A stretch of 64,000 bases of DNA from JAHECE01 sp963780675 (GTDB lineage: Bacteria; Actinomycetota; Actinomycetes; Actinomycetales; JAHECE01): the NCBI GenBank assembly GCA_963780675.1, contig CAWACR010000003.1, positions 372,001-436,000 on the forward strand, written 5' to 3'. Position 1 is the first letter of the stretch; the number at the start of each line of letters is the position of its first letter. The position numbers and the translations under genes were made by a program. Below the pieces are notes generated by a model, which saw only the letters and a list, made by a program, of their open reading frames with translations, had not been told where the DNA came from and made no database searches. Of this stretch, positions 61,801-64,000 are shown piece by piece.

Positions 61801-62506
61801 CGACGGCGTCCCGCACCGTCGGCGCGAGCGCGAGGCCCACCAGCGCGAGCGGGATGGTGAGCAGCAGGGCGAGCCGCGGTCCGCCCACGCCGGCGCCCAC
61901 GAGGAAGGGCAGGCTCGAGGTCGCCAGGAGGAGCGTGGTCAACAGCCGCGCGGTCCCGGGGCCCCGGCCGTCCGGCCCGCCGGCACCGGCGTGTCCGCCA
62001 CCGAGCCCGCCACCGAGCCCGCGCGAGCCGTCGGATCCGGTTCCGGGCTCGCTGCGACGGGGCTGCGCACGCCCGGTCCCCGGACCGAGCCCCGGCCGGG
62101 TGCGTACCCGAAGGACGCTCGCCCCGGCCGTGATCTCGGCGCCGGTGCGCAGGCGCCGCCATCGGGGGCCGAGGCGCCGGCTCCGCGGCCACCGGTCGTG
62201 ACGCGCGCCTGAGGGGCGCACCCGGGTCCCGTTCGCGGAGCCGAGGTCGCGGGCCTCGACCTCGCCCCGCCGCAGGCGCACCTCGAGGTGCCGGCGAGAC
62301 ATGCGCGCGTCGGCGAGGACGACGTCGCACGCCGGGTCGCGGCCGACGGCGACCGGCGGGCCCTCCAACGGATGGCACCAGCCGGCGTCCGGGCCGGCCG
62401 TCACGGCCAGGTGCCACCGCGATGCCAGGGACGCCCGCGCGGCCGTCGGGTACGCGGCGTCGCGCACCCTGGGCGTCGTTCGCACCGGCAGGACCTGATC
62501 GCTCAC
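58823..62506 (-). CDS. FHA-FtsK/SpoIIIE-type ATPase (EssC/EccC-like)
   Basis: 1227 aa from the GTG at 62506 (GTG 62593 also in frame). FHA at ~35-100 (VAVGRDPACDVVLADARMSR...LGSANGTRV), two TM helices ~200-235 (LPFLVGAGVGGPRLALLLTI), then FtsK-type ATPase 1 with Walker A VAGTTGSGKSE (~485) and Walker B VVVDEF (~597). Two degenerate ATPase repeats follow (GGPRSGRTTT ~812; GPAESGRTSA ~1055). This is the type VII secretion motor layout, but no WXG100 or EccB/D genes are next to it. Abuts the convergent PLDc_N gene. Confidence 0.88.
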   Translation of the reverse strand: MSDQVLPVRTTPRVRDAAYPTAARASLASRWHLAVTAGPDAGWCHPLEGPPVAVGRDPACDVVLADARMSRRHLEVRLRRGEVEARDLGSANGTRVRPSGARHDRWPRSRRLGPRWRRLRTGAEITAGASVLRVRTRPGLGPGTGRAQPRRSEPGTGSDGSRGLGGGLGGGHAGAGGPDGRGPGTARLLTTLLLATSSLPFLVGAGVGGPRLALLLTIPLALVGLALAPTVRDAVADRRRRTRASSDPAQVLLAAVAGGAGPHGERSGARGSGPELRVDVPTAGAVDLAAAGCVALVGEASAVRSAARRLVCDLVTRTSPEDLAVRMASAAEAADHDPWDWVPVLPHAAGRASPTLRLTVLDLLGSRPIRDDALPYGGGRAVVALVDSLARVPAECRHVVEVDAARGSRVSVAWAAAVAAALGATGEGDHALPADIAIGDLLPDPVRAWRTADGGLAGSFVIGPDGPVEVDLARDGPHALVAGTTGSGKSELLLCWVLALASRYPPSALTIVGFDHKGGATLLPVAGLPHVAGVLTDLDARATARALTGIRRELARRERLLAAAGARDLADYRRLAARNGPTTGCAPEPLGRLLVVVDEFRTLADEHPDLLAALVRLSAQGRSLGMHLVLATQRPGGAVSADMRANLSLAICLRVLSTGDSLDVLGTGGAAHLPRVPGRALVSGIPDAETGPVTVQAAWCGPDAGDLRRAVERVRAAAAASGEQPARPLWPPPLPERATARPVPTSGVGGGTDDGTDDGTDDGGRPRRTVEAGTPRLPALLLDTDEADGPAQWSWTPTAGPLLVVGGPRSGRTTTLRTLATAALDRGLPVHLAGRNAAACVLEDDGVRRHELLGTVVGPDDPRRLVRLLDLLAHGTGPALLCLDDVDALVEACERARTGGGGQDGIARLLRDGGSLGLAVAVAGPAASLTARWSAGVRHRLVLAPRDAGDAAVAGVPRSLVATRWPPGRGVLLGEGEPVVAQVLLPGSVLPRPVGARPAGSGPVLRLAPIPSAVPAGILTGLDGTGTDLTIGLGGDDAGPVRLDVRPGTRIVVTGPAESGRTSALDWIAGRLAARGRVVRRVDGLVGAATPGGPDGHRGAAVRCGDVGDALLVDDADLLSPEAASGVAAHWRESRGVVVAVVRAEALAGAYTGLIGLLREARAVVVLSPLRGGPAHLAASDVLPHADPARPRHPGRGVLVEPRRALPVQFPAPDPLAAPPVQVPTNG

Positions 62507-62626
62507 GCGGGGAGTGTGCCGGGCGCCGTCGACCGGGCGCTCGGCGCCTGTGGACGACGGCGAGGCGTTGCCCGTCCACAACCCGCCGGTCACAGTCGCG
62601 GCAGCCTCACCCAGGGCTCGGCGGAC

Positions 62627-63334
62627 TCAGGCAGGCACGATCAGGTCCGGCTCGTCGACGGCGGGCGTGTTCACCCGCGTCGACACCTCGTGGAAGGACA
62701 GGTCAGGCACGGGGCCGGACAGGTGCGCGAGGGCCTGCACGGGGTCGTGGGCCGACGGGTCGAGCCAGGCCTCGACGTCGGCCCGGGTGAGAAGGACGGG
62801 CCGCCGGTCGTGGATGTCCGCCAGGTCCCCGGTGGCATCCGTCGTGATCACCGTGGCGGACAGGACCCACCGCCTCGGGTCGTCGTCGGCGCACGCGGGG
62901 TCGCGCCAGAACGCGTAGAGACCCGCGAACGCCAGCGGCCCGCCGTCGTGGGCGTGGATGTAGAAGGGGACCTTGCTGCGGCCGCGCCGCTGCCACTCGT
63001 AGTAGCCCTCGGCGGGGACCACGCAGCGGCGCCGGGCGAGCGAGGACCGAAAGGCGGGCTTGTCCGCGAGGGACTCGCGACGGGCGTTGATGAGGCGGTT
63101 GCCGATCCGCACGTCGGTGGCCCAGGCAGGGACCAGGCCCCAGCGGGCGGCGTGCAGCTCGCGCCGGGTGGGGTGCTCGGGCGATGCCTCGCGGTCGAGG
63201 ATCACGCGGATCGGCTGGGTCGGCGCCACGTTGTACGACGGCGCGACGGCACCGGCCGCCTCCGTCACCTCGTCGACGTCGTAGGCGTCCGCCAGGTCCT
63301 GTGCCGCCCTGAACGAGGCGAACCGGCCGCACAC
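62627..63334 (-). CDS. SRAP/HMCES (YedK) DNA-protein crosslink repair protein
   Basis: 235 aa, GTG at 63334. The invariant Cys2 is in MCGRFASF. YNVAPTQPIRVI, ELHAARWGLVPAW, LINARRESLADKPAFRSSLA, RRCVVPAEGYYEWQ (Glu) and DIHDRRPVLL (His) complete the active site. Shields abasic sites by forming a thiazolidine link with Cys2. 13 bp after the aminotransferase stop. Confidence 0.95.
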   Translation of the reverse strand: MCGRFASFRAAQDLADAYDVDEVTEAAGAVAPSYNVAPTQPIRVILDREASPEHPTRRELHAARWGLVPAWATDVRIGNRLINARRESLADKPAFRSSLARRRCVVPAEGYYEWQRRGRSKVPFYIHAHDGGPLAFAGLYAFWRDPACADDDPRRWVLSATVITTDATGDLADIHDRRPVLLTRADVEAWLDPSAHDPVQALAHLSGPVPDLSFHEVSTRVNTPAVDEPDLIVPA

Positions 63335-63347
63335 CGGGCGCCGCCGG

Positions 63348-64000
63348 TTACGCCCACCGCGCCGACGCCAGCCGTTCGCACCCGGTCCGGATGTCGCCGT
63401 CGGACCGGCAGAAGGCGAACCGCACGAGCGTGACGAGGTCGGCCGCCGCGGTGCCCCCGGGCGTGGTGAACGCCGTCACCGGGATCGCGACGACGCCTGC
63501 CCGCTCCGGCAGCGTGGCGCAGAACGACTCGGCATCGCGGGCGCCCACCGACGCGGCGTCGGCGATCGCGAAGTACGTGCCCTCGGGGACGAGGACGTCG
63601 AAGCCCGCGCGGCGCAGGCCGGCGCACAGCAGGTCGCGCCGTTCGCGGAGGCTCGTGCGCAGGTCCGCGACGGCGCCGTCGAGGGTGAGGGCGTGGGCGA
63701 TCGCGGGCTGGAACGGCGTGCCCGAGGTGTAGGTCAGGAACTGCTTCACGGCTCGGACGGCGTCGACCAGCGGCGCCGGTCCGCAGACCCAGCCGATCTT
63801 CCATCCGGTGACCGAGAACGTCTTCCCCGCCGAGGAGATGGTCACGGTGCGCTCGGCCATTCCGGGGAGGGTCGCCATCGGGACGTGCACCGCGTCGTCG
63901 TACACCAGGTGCTCGTAGACCTCGTCGGTGACGACGATCGCGCCGCAGGACCGGGCGGCGTCGGCGACCGCCTCCAGCTCTGTCCGCGTCAGGACGGCCC
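63348..64000 (-). CDS. Class I/II PLP aminotransferase, C-terminal part (cut by window edge)
   Basis: 217 codons are visible; the start lies beyond 64000. The frame runs VLTRTELEAVADAARSCGA, VTDEVYEHLVYDDAVHVPMA, ISSAGKTFSVTGWKIGW (PLP Lys), GTPFQPAIAHALTLDGA, GTYFAIADAASVGARDAESF and a closing VRFAFCRS with the carboxylate-binding Arg. Similar to DapC-like or methionine/kynurenine aminotransferases; the substrate cannot be fixed. Probably co-transcribed with the SRAP gene downstream. Confidence 0.92.
   Translation of the reverse strand, partial: AVLTRTELEAVADAARSCGAIVVTDEVYEHLVYDDAVHVPMATLPGMAERTVTISSAGKTFSVTGWKIGWVCGPAPLVDAVRAVKQFLTYTSGTPFQPAIAHALTLDGAVADLRTSLRERRDLLCAGLRRAGFDVLVPEGTYFAIADAASVGARDAESFCATLPERAGVVAIPVTAFTTPGGTAAADLVTLVRFAFCRSDGDIRTGCERLASARWA

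Noticed and set aside
58928..62212. 1094-codon plus-strand ORF
   Set aside because: Antisense shadow of the FHA-FtsK gene.
1..64000. tRNA, rRNA and CRISPR arrays
   Set aside because: I saw no T-loop/acceptor pairs of tRNA, no rRNA-like sequence and no regularly spaced 25-40 bp repeats with spacers; the 17-bp tandem repeat has no spacers.
1..64000. Insertion sequences or phage genes explaining the accessory regions
   Set aside because: No transposase, integrase or phage structural gene could be recognised on either strand.

Overview
High-GC chromosomal DNA from an actinobacterium. The evidence is strong GC bias with C/G third positions, many GTG starts, a WhiB1-like Fe-S regulator, a PdtaS-like histidine kinase with a HisKA_2 motif, an FHA-FtsK/EssC-type ATPase, DUF5995, DUF2505 and NERD proteins, and many promoters where a TANNNT -10 box sits 5-8 nt before the start codon (leaderless mRNAs). 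The gene set fits the Micrococcales (Cellulomonas/Promicromonospora-like), but genus is inference.

Layout. 1-16.5 kb is an accessory zone: the end of a VWA protein, Phd/VapC and RelBE-type modules, the scar of a deleted MazEF, an AbiEi-DUF559 (Vsr-like nuclease) gene bracketed by palindromes, a flavin-dependent oxidoreductase, a TetR/GH13 divergon, a kinase + divergent GH13-like pair, a YqeY-like protein and its paralogue fused to a HEPN/HepT-like tail, a cupin, an alpha/beta hydrolase and Doc. Eight intergenic copies of one two-stem palindrome lie here and none were seen later. 16.6-27.4 kb is dense in toxin-antitoxin (TA) modules (VapBC, MazEF, a two-gene toxin-like pair, VapBC, HigBA). It includes a shattered second copy of a RibD/DHFR-like gene and a frameshifted PLD-helicase-DUF3427 gene. 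27.5-36.3 kb holds a NERD-helicase, a secreted lipoprotein plus a membrane-anchored thrombospondin-type-3 protein, a broken YdeI-like gene, two more VapBC pairs and a truncated third VapC.

36.2-40.9 kb holds small metabolic and effector-binding proteins, a second AbiEi/DUF559 gene flanked by its own palindromes, a DUF1905 protein and a heavily frameshifted RlmC-like 23S rRNA methyltransferase. 40.9-47.1 kb is a giant DUF4011-helicase-Vsr-DUF3320 protein (Hhe-like antiphage architecture). 47.4-64 kb is mostly core: GH13 glycosidase, thyA-folA, an EcsC-like protein, OsmC with a His-rich head, PutA, DUF2505, PdtaS, WhiB1, small membrane proteins, the FHA-FtsK ATPase, an SRAP/YedK protein and the end of an aminotransferase.

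Caution: frameshifts are clustered (23.8-24.8, 33.1-33.7, 34.1-34.4, 39.7-40.9, 43.5-44.1, 48.6 and 49.8 kb) and hit housekeeping genes such as thyA and rlmC. Many may be assembly indels rather than true pseudogenes. The most novel pattern is the association of AbiEi-DUF559 nuclease genes with flanking nested palindromes, one family of which is also scattered as solo copies.
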